64,000 nucleotides of DNA from Verrucomicrobia subdivision 3 bacterium UBA693 (lineage in GTDB: Bacteria > Verrucomicrobiota > Verrucomicrobiia > Limisphaerales > UBA8199), in assembly GCA_002298785.1 (NCBI GenBank), contig DBMR01000095.1:66325-130324 (forward strand). The letters are read 5' to 3'. The notes below the pieces were generated by a model. The model saw nothing but the letters and a program-made list of their open reading frames with translations, was not told the origin of the DNA and ran no database searches. The position numbers and the translations under genes were made by a program. Positions 27,727 through 35,868 of the stretch are shown here, one piece after another. Position 1 is the stretch's first letter. Each line of letters begins with the position of its first letter.

Positions 27727-28380
27727 TCAGGGAGCGCGGTGAGAGCTCGACCACTCCTCCCTTAGGATGGCGTAGACATACTCGTCCGCCCATCGGCCCT
27801 TGAACCACAGGCTTTGTCTGAAGTGCGCCTCACGGCGGAAGCCCAGACGTTCCAGTAGGAGCCATGCCGGGGTGTTTTCCGGGTCAGTGTCCGCCTGCAC
27901 CCGGTGCAGGCGCAACTTCTCGAATAGGAAGCTCAGGAGCAGTGACAACGCCTCGTTCGCGAATCCTTTTCCCTGGTAATGCTTTGCCAGAGTAATGCCG
28001 ATGGTGGCTTGCCGTTGATCTTCAGCCTGGATTTTCAGCGCACAGTCGCCGATGAGGAGTTGATCCGGCTTAAGTGTTATGGCGATTTGGAGCCATTGCC
28101 CGGGAACGAGCGGTTCCCGCGTCTCCTGTTCCTCCAGGAAGTGGGCCGCCGCTGTCCGGGAGAACGTCTCCCAGCTTTGAAACCGGGCAACTTGGGGATC
28201 GTTCCGGTATGCCATGAAAGCATCAATGTCGGTGCTCTGCATTTGGCGCAGCACTAACCGAGCCGATTCCAGTGGCAGCATCGTGACCGATCCCAACGGG
28301 GTCTTGGATTCCGGGTGCATGGTTGTAGATTCTCCAGGAACTCGCGCGTATTGTCTCCAGTAATCAGCGTCATCGGGCAT
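27727..28380 (-). CDS. GNAT family N-acetyltransferase, RimJ/RimL-like
   Basis: A cytoplasmic protein of up to 217 residues, with the acetyl-CoA site in IGITLAKHYQGKGFANEAL (Q-x-x-G-x-G/A pattern), an N-terminal RLVLRQMQSTDIDAFMAYRND typical of RimJ/RimL-type enzymes, and a C-terminal NTPAWLLLERLGFRREAHFR followed by WADEYVYAIL. The usual target is a protein N-terminus or small amine; this one is unknown. The start is uncertain: ATGs at 28320 and 28281 would also preserve the whole domain. Confidence 0.85.
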   Translation of the reverse strand: MPDDADYWRQYARVPGESTTMHPESKTPLGSVTMLPLESARLVLRQMQSTDIDAFMAYRNDPQVARFQSWETFSRTAAAHFLEEQETREPLVPGQWLQIAITLKPDQLLIGDCALKIQAEDQRQATIGITLAKHYQGKGFANEALSLLLSFLFEKLRLHRVQADTDPENTPAWLLLERLGFRREAHFRQSLWFKGRWADEYVYAILREEWSSSHRAP

Positions 28381-28500
28381 TTTTGCAGTAGCCTCACAAC
28401 GACCGCTCGCCGTAAACGGGGGTCACTCCTGCGGGCGCCGACATAACCGGCTTGACTGGGAAACGGTCATCCCGGAAGGTGGCGGTGCAAACTCCCGTTT

Positions 28501-29844
28501 ATGAGAACTTTTGGCATTCCTGTCCCCGGTCATACGGTGATTTCGGCCGTCGCAACGAGATTAACCTCGGCGATTTTTCTCAGCATTTTCTTTTGGCTGG
28601 CCGGCGCGGGAACCGGCCGCGGACAGGATTTGGGCAATCATAAGGCGGTCTACGACGAACATGGAACGTTGCAGCCCTGGACCTCGTGGCGCGACGCGAT
28701 CGAACGCGAAGTTAAATGGTATAGCCACTGTCCGGTGGAGCACGGCTACCCGCGCTTTGTCTACACGACTTTTATGGACGGCGAGTTTGAGCCGCAGACC
28801 AGGAACGCGACTTTTATTCCGGCCACTCAAAACGGCATGGGGATTATCTCCTACCTGAAGTACTATGCTTACAAAGGCAAGCAGGAAGCCAGCGCTCTAA
28901 GGATGGCGCGATATATGGGAGATTATTTGGTGCAGGAAGCCAACACCCCTGATGAAGGAGTTTATCCGCGCTTCTCTCGATCAACCGGTTGGAGGGCGAA
29001 ATTCCCGCAGGCTGCGGACTGCGGCTCGCAGAACGACCAACCGTACGAGATTGAGCCGGACAAGGGCGGCATCGCCGGCTACGCGCTCCTGTTGCTGTGG
29101 GAGGAAACGCACGAGGATAAGTATCTTCAGCAGGCGCTGCATAATGCGCGAATCCTGGCGACGAATATGGTCACCGGCACCGCCACGAACTCGCCGTGGC
29201 CGTTTCGGGTCGACTATCGCACCGGAGTGGGTCGCGGCGCCGTATCCGGAAACATGTCTTTCATCCTGCGGTTGTTCGACAAGCTGATCGAGCACGGACA
29301 CCAGGAATTGCAGCCCCCGCGCACCGCCCTGTGGCAATGGATCAAGGAGTACCAACTCCCGGACCTGGCGAAGGACGGTCTGCTGTGGGTGCAATTCTTT
29401 GAAGATCACCAGGAATTGGACAACCGCACCGCCTGGTCTCCACTCAATCTCGCACGATATCTGCTTGAGCGAAAAGAGGGGCTCGATCCCGAGTGGCGCC
29501 AGCACGTCAAGGCCCTGATCGATTTTACCAACAAACGTTTCACCACGGTTCGGAACGGTGTCCTGGTTTGTGGTGAACAAACCCACGATCTCGATCCCTG
29601 GGGCGGAATCCTGTCGACCTATGGCGCGGTGTTGGCCATGTACACCCGGGCCGCAGGCTCCAACGAGTTTAAAGGGCTCGCCTACCAGGCGTTAAACTTC
29701 TGCCTGTATGCCGTGGATAACGACGGTTGCCCCGGACATCGCGCCACCGGCCCCAGCCGCGGCGGTTGGCAGGAGGATGCTCACACCGATAAACTGCACA
29801 ACGTGCTCGACGCCCTGGCCGCCTTCCCGGACTGGGGGAAATGA
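28501..29844 (+). CDS. Secreted alpha/alpha-barrel (six-hairpin glycosidase-like) protein
   Basis: A 447-residue protein with an N-terminal hydrophobic stretch (SAIFLSIFFWLAGAGTG) and likely cleavage before QDLGN. The mature part is helical, with repeated helix-pair phrases such as MGIISYLKYYAYKGKQEASALRM, GGIAGYALLLLWEETHEDKY and WSPLNLARYLLERKEG, matching the alpha/alpha-toroid fold of six-hairpin glycosidases. I see no recognisable catalytic signature and cannot name the family. It stands alone between a divergent acetyltransferase and the operon starting at 30043. Confidence 0.6.
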   Translation: MRTFGIPVPGHTVISAVATRLTSAIFLSIFFWLAGAGTGRGQDLGNHKAVYDEHGTLQPWTSWRDAIEREVKWYSHCPVEHGYPRFVYTTFMDGEFEPQTRNATFIPATQNGMGIISYLKYYAYKGKQEASALRMARYMGDYLVQEANTPDEGVYPRFSRSTGWRAKFPQAADCGSQNDQPYEIEPDKGGIAGYALLLLWEETHEDKYLQQALHNARILATNMVTGTATNSPWPFRVDYRTGVGRGAVSGNMSFILRLFDKLIEHGHQELQPPRTALWQWIKEYQLPDLAKDGLLWVQFFEDHQELDNRTAWSPLNLARYLLERKEGLDPEWRQHVKALIDFTNKRFTTVRNGVLVCGEQTHDLDPWGGILSTYGAVLAMYTRAAGSNEFKGLAYQALNFCLYAVDNDGCPGHRATGPSRGGWQEDAHTDKLHNVLDALAAFPDWGK

Positions 29845-30042
29845 TCAATCGAGGCACTCGGCGGGCGAGGTCTTGGGTGTTTTGGTTTGTTCGGGTCATT
29901 CAGTCGCCTCCCAATGGCTCCGTCGCGCCGTAGTCCTTCAAGCCTAAGTAGTAATTATTTGCCAAATTATGCGAGCTGCTACATAGTGGTAACGCTTTGG
30001 GGTGTGTACGCGACCCTGAGCAGCTATGATCGCGAATCTACC

Positions 30043-31386
30043 ATGACCGCAGCGCCTGCAACGCCGCCGCCGGCGAGCCGCCCGGTGGCCGAGGAAACCA
30101 CCGCGGGCAATTACTTTGTTTCCAATTATCCGCCGTTTTCCTTCTGGCGGCCGGACCAGGTAGCCCAAGCCCATGCCGCCCTGCAACGTCCGCCGGTGGC
30201 AGGTACTCCCCTGGGCATTTACTTGCACATTCCGTTTTGTCGCAAGCGGTGCCATTTTTGTTACTTCCGGGTCTATACAAACAAGGACGCGACCGCCATC
30301 AAGCGCTACCTGGACCTGGCCCTGCGCGAATTGGAGATTTATCGTGCGCAACCGTTTATTGGCGGGCGCAAACCGAACTTCATCTACTTTGGCGGCGGCA
30401 CTCCATCCTATCTGTCCGAGAGCCAGCTCCAGCATCTCACAAACGAGATGAAGGCATTGCTGCCCTGGGATGAGGCGGAGGAGGTGACTTTTGAATGCGA
30501 GCCGGGGACGCTCACGGATCACAAGCTGAAGGTCATCCGAGAAGCAGGAGTGACCCGGTTAAGCCTGGGCGTGGAGAATTTCAACGATCACATTCTGGAT
30601 ATCAATGGCCGCGCGCACCGGTCGCGCGAGATTCGTCGCGCCTACCAGTTTGCGCGGGAACTGGAGTTCCCCCAGATCAATATCGATCTGATCGCGGGCA
30701 TGGTGGAGGAAACCGAGGAGAATTGGCGGGACTGTGTTCGTCAGACCCTGGAGCTCGCTCCCGACAGTGTGACCATCTACCAGATGGAAGTCCCATATAA
30801 CACGGACATCTATCAGGAGATGAAGGCCCAGGGGAAACTGGTGGCGCCGGTGGCGAGCTGGCAAACCAAGCGGGAATGGGTAAAGTATGCTTTTGCGGAA
30901 TTAGAACGGGCCGGCTATACGGTCGCCAGTGGTTATACCGCTGCGAGGAATCCGGAACGAACCCATTTTGTTTATCGCGACAATTTGTGGCGCGGGGCGG
31001 ACCTGATCGGGCTGGGGGTGGCGTCCTTTTCGCACATCGGTGGCACACACTTTCAGAACCAGCATGATTTCGAGCCCTACCTGGCGCAGTTGCAGCACGG
31101 GAAGCTGCCGATCTACCGCGCCTTGACCCCGACGGCTGAAGAGCGAATGATCCGGGAGCTGGCCCTGCAATTCAAGCTGGGGCGAATCAATAAGAAGTAT
31201 TTCCACCAGAAGTTTGGAGTGGACATCCCCGTGCGGTTCGCCGAACCGCTGGGTCGCTGGCAGCAAGCTGGCATCCTGCAGTTCGACGGGGATTGGCTGC
31301 AATTGAGTCGGGACGGGCTCCTGCAGGTGGACCGGTTGGTTCGCGAGCTATTTCTGCCGGAGCACCACGCAGCCCGCTACGCTTGA
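30043..31386 (+). CDS. HemN-like radical SAM enzyme (class C methyltransferase-like)
   Basis: I start at the ATG at 30043; an upstream extension to 29887 looks non-coding. The 447-residue protein has the radical SAM cluster motif C-x3-C-x2-C (Cys66, Cys70, Cys73 in HIPFCRKRCHFCYF), the SAM-contact FIYFGGGTPSYLS, SLGVENFNDHILDINGR, NIDLIAGMVEET and the C-terminal HemN-type domain (TAEERMIRELALQFKLGRI). HemN relatives include coproporphyrinogen dehydrogenase, HemW and class C methyltransferases acting on aromatic rings. No other heme gene lies nearby, while the next five genes suggest aromatic metabolism, so ring methylation is more likely than heme synthesis. The next gene starts inside its stop codon (TGATG). 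Confidence 0.8.
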   Translation: MTAAPATPPPASRPVAEETTAGNYFVSNYPPFSFWRPDQVAQAHAALQRPPVAGTPLGIYLHIPFCRKRCHFCYFRVYTNKDATAIKRYLDLALRELEIYRAQPFIGGRKPNFIYFGGGTPSYLSESQLQHLTNEMKALLPWDEAEEVTFECEPGTLTDHKLKVIREAGVTRLSLGVENFNDHILDINGRAHRSREIRRAYQFARELEFPQINIDLIAGMVEETEENWRDCVRQTLELAPDSVTIYQMEVPYNTDIYQEMKAQGKLVAPVASWQTKREWVKYAFAELERAGYTVASGYTAARNPERTHFVYRDNLWRGADLIGLGVASFSHIGGTHFQNQHDFEPYLAQLQHGKLPIYRALTPTAEERMIRELALQFKLGRINKKYFHQKFGVDIPVRFAEPLGRWQQAGILQFDGDWLQLSRDGLLQVDRLVRELFLPEHHAARYA

Positions 31387-32054
31387 TGCGCCGGTCCGAT
31401 CCATGTGCTGAAGCTGAGCCGCGCGTCCGGGAGGACGTCCGGTTCCACAGTGCTGCCACCGCCGTCCGGCGCCTGAAACGGCAGCCACAATGGGCGGCTC
31501 TGCTGGGCCGGTTTTACGCCCGCCTGCAAACGCCGGTCCCGATGGTGGAGCCTTTGAAAGGCCAGCAACTGCCCGAGCCCTACCGTGGATTACTGGTGCA
31601 TTCCCGGGACATGACGCCGACTCTCGAAGCATTTTACGAACAGGCTTTGGGCATCACGGTGATGGGCCGCGAAATCGACGCCGGCAACTATTGGCGGGAG
31701 GTGCTCCTTACAACCGTAAACGACGGAAAGCCGGTCGAATATGGGGTAATCCGCATGCACCTGGATCACTTACCTCCCGTGGCGCGGAGAAAGGTGCTCG
31801 CCGAGGAGAAACCGCTGGGCAACATCCTGCAAACGGAGGGAATTCCGCACCTGAGCTGGCCACAGGGATTTTTTCGAGTGAAGGCGGATGCGCATTTGAG
31901 CTGGGTGCTGCGCTTGTCGGGTCCCGGATTCCTATACGGACGACGCAATATTTTGTTGGACGGATCGCGCCGATTATTGGCGGAAGTTATCGAGGTGCTG
32001 CCGTTGGCGGAAGCCAGCAAAGCTCCCGACTCGGGAGGCGCGCTCGAGGATTAA
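31386..32054 (+). CDS. Chorismate lyase-like protein (UbiC/DUF98 family)
   Basis: A 222-residue protein translationally coupled to the radical SAM gene. Residues that bind product in E. coli UbiC have visible counterparts: Met76 in RDMTPTLE, Arg104 in YWREVLL, Leu144 in KPLGNIL, and Glu203 in VIEVLP; LYGRRNILL also matches the family's WGRRSRL. Chorismate lyase converts chorismate to 4-hydroxybenzoate plus pyruvate. About 60 extra N-terminal residues precede the core. There are no other ubiquinone genes here, so the 4-hydroxybenzoate would feed a different product. Function is inferred from these residues; activity on chorismate is unproven. Confidence 0.75.
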   Translation: MRRSDPCAEAEPRVREDVRFHSAATAVRRLKRQPQWAALLGRFYARLQTPVPMVEPLKGQQLPEPYRGLLVHSRDMTPTLEAFYEQALGITVMGREIDAGNYWREVLLTTVNDGKPVEYGVIRMHLDHLPPVARRKVLAEEKPLGNILQTEGIPHLSWPQGFFRVKADAHLSWVLRLSGPGFLYGRRNILLDGSRRLLAEVIEVLPLAEASKAPDSGGALED

Positions 32055-32088
32055 ACCCTTAACCTGCATTGTTACCGGTTGATAAATT

Positions 32089-33363
32089 ATGGAATCAGTT
32101 TTTGACGTGATTGTAATTGGCGCCGGCCCGGCGGGCTCGACCGCGGCGGCGTTGTTGGCGGAGCAAGGTCTTCGCGTGGTCGTTCTGGAACGCGAAAAGT
32201 TCCCACGCTACCACATCGGAGAGTCGCTGTTGCCGTTCACGTGTCATCCGCTCCAGCGCCTTGGTTTGCTGGACCGCATGCGGCAATCCGAGTTCGTAAA
32301 GAAGTACAGCGTCCAATTCGTGTCCCCATCCGGAAAGGCCTCGCAGCCGTTCTACTTTTCGACGCGGTATGAGCCGGGGGTGGCCCAAACCTGGCAGGTT
32401 TTGCGTTCCGAATTCGACCAGATGCTGATGGAAAACGCCCGGGCTCGGGGCGCGTGTGTGCTGGAAGAAACAACAGTGCAGGAGTTGATCCAGGTGGAGG
32501 GGAGAACTGTCGGGGTGAGGGCGCAATCAAGGTCCGCATCGTCTCTGGAGTTTCGGGCGCCGATGACTCTCGATTGTTCGGGTCGTGACGCTTTCGCGCC
32601 GACCCGGCTGAACTGGCGGGTGCGCGAGCCCAAGCTGAACAAGGTGGCCGTATGGACGTATTATCGCGGCGCCAAACGCGATGCGGGCCTGGACGAAGGC
32701 GCCACCACCGTCGCGTACGTGCCCGAGAAAGGCTGGTTCTGGTATATCCCGCAACATCGCGACATGGTGAGTGTCGGGGTGGTGGCCGAGGGGAAATATC
32801 TTTCGCGTGATGGCGTGCGCGAGCCGAAGGACATATTTCATCGCGAGATCGAACAGAATGCCTGGATCAAGCAGCACCTGGCCGAGGGTGTCCCGACCGG
32901 TTCGTATCATATCATCAGCGAATATTCGTGGCGGTCGCGTTACTGTGGCGCCGATGGATTGCTGCTGGCGGGGGACGCGTTTGGGTTTCTTGACCCGGTG
33001 TTCTCTTCGGGCGTGATGCTGGCCTTGAAGAGCGGATCCCTGGCGGCGGACGTAATTAGTGGCGCCTTTGCGGCGCGAGACTTCTCGGCGGAACGCTTTT
33101 CCGAATACAGTCGTGTGATGTGCGAAGGCCTGGAGAACATGCGCAAACTCGTTTACGCGTTCTACGACCAGGGCTTCAGCTTCCGCACCCTGACGGATAA
33201 ATATCCGGATTTGGTTGGCGACATCACGGATTGTCTTTCGGGCGACGTGAACAAAGATTTCTCCCGGTTATATGGGGCGGTGGCGGAGACCGCCGCCGTT
33301 CCCGAGCCTTTGCCTTATGGGGTGCCGCTCATTCGCCAAACGGCGGTCACCGCCGCCGCCTGA
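32089..33363 (+). CDS. FAD-dependent oxidoreductase of the halogenase-like family
   Basis: A 424-residue flavoprotein with GAGPAG at residues 11-16, the PRYHIGESLLP segment (39-49), GWFWYIP at 215-221, and GDAFGFLDPVFSSG at 295-308. The W-x-W-x-I-P phrase is the motif that separates flavin-dependent halogenases from monooxygenases, and Lys72 in FVKKYSVQF sits where phenolic halogenases keep their catalytic lysine. Many relatives with these features are reductases or have no known activity, so halogenation is only a possibility. It lies 34 nt after the chorismate-lyase-like gene and 5 nt before the thioesterase. A ring-modifying step on a 4-hydroxybenzoate-like substrate is the natural reading. 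Confidence 0.8.
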   Translation: MESVFDVIVIGAGPAGSTAAALLAEQGLRVVVLEREKFPRYHIGESLLPFTCHPLQRLGLLDRMRQSEFVKKYSVQFVSPSGKASQPFYFSTRYEPGVAQTWQVLRSEFDQMLMENARARGACVLEETTVQELIQVEGRTVGVRAQSRSASSLEFRAPMTLDCSGRDAFAPTRLNWRVREPKLNKVAVWTYYRGAKRDAGLDEGATTVAYVPEKGWFWYIPQHRDMVSVGVVAEGKYLSRDGVREPKDIFHREIEQNAWIKQHLAEGVPTGSYHIISEYSWRSRYCGADGLLLAGDAFGFLDPVFSSGVMLALKSGSLAADVISGAFAARDFSAERFSEYSRVMCEGLENMRKLVYAFYDQGFSFRTLTDKYPDLVGDITDCLSGDVNKDFSRLYGAVAETAAVPEPLPYGVPLIRQTAVTAAA

Positions 33364-33368
33364 TCGCC

Positions 33369-33887
33369 ATGGCTTACGAGTTTAAAATCACCAGGAAGGT
33401 CGAATTCTACGAGACCGACATGGCCGGCATCGTGCATTTCTCGAATTACTTCCGGTACATGGAAACGGTCGAGACCGCGTTCATGCGGTCGCTCAGCGCA
33501 TCCGTCGCCTGGTCCCGCAAGGGGCAGGTGCTGGGGCTGCCGCGGGTGCATGCGGAATGTCAGTATCAAGCGCCGCTCCGGTTCGAAGACGAGGTGTTGA
33601 TCCATTTGCTGGTCGAAAAGAAGGGGCGGCGGAGTGTGACTTACCAAATCCGTTTTTATTGTGTTTCTGGGTCCACTCGCCGTCAGGTGGCGGTCGGTCG
33701 TGTTGTGGCGGTTTGTGCCATGCGACAAAAAGACGGCTCGATGAAGGCGGTGGCGCTGCCCAAGGTTTTGGCGGACAAAATCCAGGCCGCGCCGGCCCAC
33801 CTCCTGGCCGGCCAGACCCGCAAATCGGGGCATGGTCTGGCCGCACCCACTCCCGGTAAAACGACCAATCCGACTTTAATTCTATGA
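33369..33887 (+). CDS. Acyl-CoA thioesterase, 4-hydroxybenzoyl-CoA thioesterase/YbgC type
   Basis: A 172-residue hotdog-fold protein starting at the ATG at 33369, 5 nt after the flavoprotein. The active-site segment VEFYETDMAGIVHFSNYFRYMET places Asp17 where 4-hydroxybenzoyl-CoA thioesterase and YbgC have their catalytic Asp. It would hydrolyse an aryl- or acyl-CoA made by the ligase at the end of the operon. A basic, low-complexity tail (about 145-172) follows the core. Its last codons overlap the next gene by 4 nt (ATGA). Confidence 0.85.
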   Translation: MAYEFKITRKVEFYETDMAGIVHFSNYFRYMETVETAFMRSLSASVAWSRKGQVLGLPRVHAECQYQAPLRFEDEVLIHLLVEKKGRRSVTYQIRFYCVSGSTRRQVAVGRVVAVCAMRQKDGSMKAVALPKVLADKIQAAPAHLLAGQTRKSGHGLAAPTPGKTTNPTLIL

Positions 33888-34462
33888 ATGAACTGACCAA
33901 TGCCAATTCCCACGGACCAGCCTGGCTGGTGTTTTCGCTGCTCACAGTGATCTGCTGGGGGCTTTACGGTGCGTTTCTCCACAGTGGCCAACTCGGCATG
34001 AACGACCCGGTGCATGGACGCTACAAAGCGTTCCTGTTTGTCGGGGTGGCGTATTTTCTGACGGCGGTGCTGGCGCCGCTCGCCATGCTCGTGCTCAAAG
34101 GCGCCTCCTGGAGCTTTACGGGGCCAGGGGTCGGCTGGTCTTTGTTGGCAGGGATCGTGGGCGCAGCCGGGGCGTTCGGAGTGTTGCTCGCCTTCGGCGC
34201 CAAAGGAACGCCGGCAGTCGTGATGTCGATCATTTTTGCCGGTGCCCCGGTGGTGAATGCCTTATACGGCCTGATTTTGCATCCGCCGGCCGGGGGATGG
34301 CTGAAATTGCCGCTGCCGTTCGTGCTGGGGATTATACTCGCGGCGACGGGTGGCTGCCTGGTAACCCTCTACAAGCCGGCCCCCGCCACTCCTGCCGTTA
34401 AACCTTCGGCGCAGCAATCCGTGCCCCGCGTAAGTGGCGGGGCTGCCAGCCAGCCGCTTTGA
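33884..34462 (+). CDS. Small multi-pass membrane protein, EamA/DMT-like
   Basis: A 192-residue protein with about five hydrophobic segments (for example WLVFSLLTVICWGLYGAF and GWSLLAGIVGAAGAFGVLLA) and a charged, Pro/Ala-rich cytoplasmic tail. The repeated small-residue helices and the position of short loops recall half of a drug/metabolite transporter. It overlaps the thioesterase gene by 4 nt, so it belongs to the operon. It could export the aromatic product or take up a precursor. No specific family could be assigned. Confidence 0.7.
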   Translation: MNELTNANSHGPAWLVFSLLTVICWGLYGAFLHSGQLGMNDPVHGRYKAFLFVGVAYFLTAVLAPLAMLVLKGASWSFTGPGVGWSLLAGIVGAAGAFGVLLAFGAKGTPAVVMSIIFAGAPVVNALYGLILHPPAGGWLKLPLPFVLGIILAATGGCLVTLYKPAPATPAVKPSAQQSVPRVSGGAASQPL

Positions 34463-34480
34463 TGCGGTGTTCAAATTCCT

Positions 34481-35827
34481 GTGACCCAGGTGCCACCAGG
34501 CGATAGCAACCGGACTGGCGAGGAGTCCCGGACCCGGGAGGTCTCGTTCCCGGTCCAGGGTGAAATCGAGCGGGTTCAGCTTACGAAGATAAACTCGTTG
34601 CTGGCGGCCGTTATCCCTGCGAACACTTTTTACACCAGGAAGTTGGCGGCTGGGCTATCCGCCCCACAATTTCGAAGTCTGGGGGAATACTCGGCTGGCA
34701 TTCCCACGACTTCCCGGCATGAAATCGTTAAGGACCGGCTGGCCAACCCGCCCTACGGGACAAACTTAACATTTCCGCTCGAATCCTATGTGCGCTGCCA
34801 TCAAACAAGCGGCAGCACGACGATGCCGATTCGGTGGTTGGATACCCGTGACAGTTGGAATCATCTCGTGGAGAACTGGATTCAGATTCTAGGAGCCGCT
34901 GGGGTGACGCCGCGCGACCGATTCTTATTTGCCTTTTCTTTTGGGCCGTTTCTCGGATTCTGGTCGGCGATCGACGCGGTGCACCGGCTGGGGAATTTTT
35001 GTTTTCCCGGGGGCTCCATGACGAGCCTGGCGCGACTCGAGGCGATTCTGGACAACGGCATCACGGTGCTTTGCTGCACGCCCACCTATGCGCAGCATCT
35101 TGGCGAGGTGGCGCGGGAAAAGAAGTTGGATTTGAGTGCCGGGCGATTGCGTCTGATCATCGTGGCGGGGGAAGCTGGAGGCAGTGTGCCGGCGGTGCGT
35201 GCGCGCATTGAACGGCTTTGGCCGGGTGCGACCGTTTTCGATCACCATGGCATGACCGAGGTCGGGCCGGTGACCTACCAGTGTCCGGTCCAACCGGGCG
35301 TATTGCACATCCTGGAATCAGCTTATTATCCGGAGGTGATCGATCCCCGCAGCGGGGCTCCGGCGTCGTCCGGGGCCAGTGGCGAACTGGTGCTCACCAC
35401 GCTCGATCGGGTCGGCTCACCGCTGTTGCGTTATCGTACGGGCGACCTGGTTCAGCCGCGTCCGCGCGCGGTTTGTGGTTGTGGCCGTCAGGAGTTGGCC
35501 CTGGCCGGTGGTATCCTGGGGCGCAGCGACGATATGGTTGTGGTCCGCGGGGTGAATGTGTATCCCAGCCTGGTCGAGCAGATTGTTCGCGGCCACCCCG
35601 AGGTTGCCGAGTATCGGGTCCAGCTTGATTGCCGTTCAGCGCTCGCTGAACTGTCAGTGGAGGTGGAACCGACGGCAGACTGCCAGGATGGAGTCGGTGT
35701 AAAGGACAGGCTTGAACAATCCTTTCAAACCGCGCTCAATCTTCGGGTGCCGATTCGTGTCCTGCCTCGCGCCTCGCTGCCGCGTTTCGAGATGAAAGCA
35801 CTGCGCTGGGCTAAAATCACGGAGTGA
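34481..35827 (+). CDS. Phenylacetate-CoA ligase-like (PaaK-type) adenylating enzyme
   Basis: A 448-residue protein starting at GTG 34481, 18 nt after the membrane protein. It has the PaaK-style layout: P-loop-like TSGSTTMP at residues 109-116, the FDHHGMTEVGPV motif, LLRYRTGDLV, and a C-terminal domain with VVVRGVNVYPSLVEQIV and EMKALRW (candidate catalytic Lys). The P-loop has Thr where the common form has Gly (TSGSTG), which is unusual. Four Cys/His-type residues around AVCGCGRQ recall a feature seen in this clade. It would form an aryl-CoA from a carboxylic acid. As last gene of the operon it pairs with the thioesterase. Confidence 0.8.
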   Translation: MTQVPPGDSNRTGEESRTREVSFPVQGEIERVQLTKINSLLAAVIPANTFYTRKLAAGLSAPQFRSLGEYSAGIPTTSRHEIVKDRLANPPYGTNLTFPLESYVRCHQTSGSTTMPIRWLDTRDSWNHLVENWIQILGAAGVTPRDRFLFAFSFGPFLGFWSAIDAVHRLGNFCFPGGSMTSLARLEAILDNGITVLCCTPTYAQHLGEVAREKKLDLSAGRLRLIIVAGEAGGSVPAVRARIERLWPGATVFDHHGMTEVGPVTYQCPVQPGVLHILESAYYPEVIDPRSGAPASSGASGELVLTTLDRVGSPLLRYRTGDLVQPRPRAVCGCGRQELALAGGILGRSDDMVVVRGVNVYPSLVEQIVRGHPEVAEYRVQLDCRSALAELSVEVEPTADCQDGVGVKDRLEQSFQTALNLRVPIRVLPRASLPRFEMKALRWAKITE

Positions 35828-35868
35828 TCTTTTTCCAGCAAGACTTCCGCGAGGGACTTATTGGGAGT

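Noticed and set aside
29887..30042. Longer N-terminus for the radical SAM protein
   Set aside because: The 52 extra residues are unlike the family and contain a chance hydrophobic run; the ATG at 30043 fits the usual family start.
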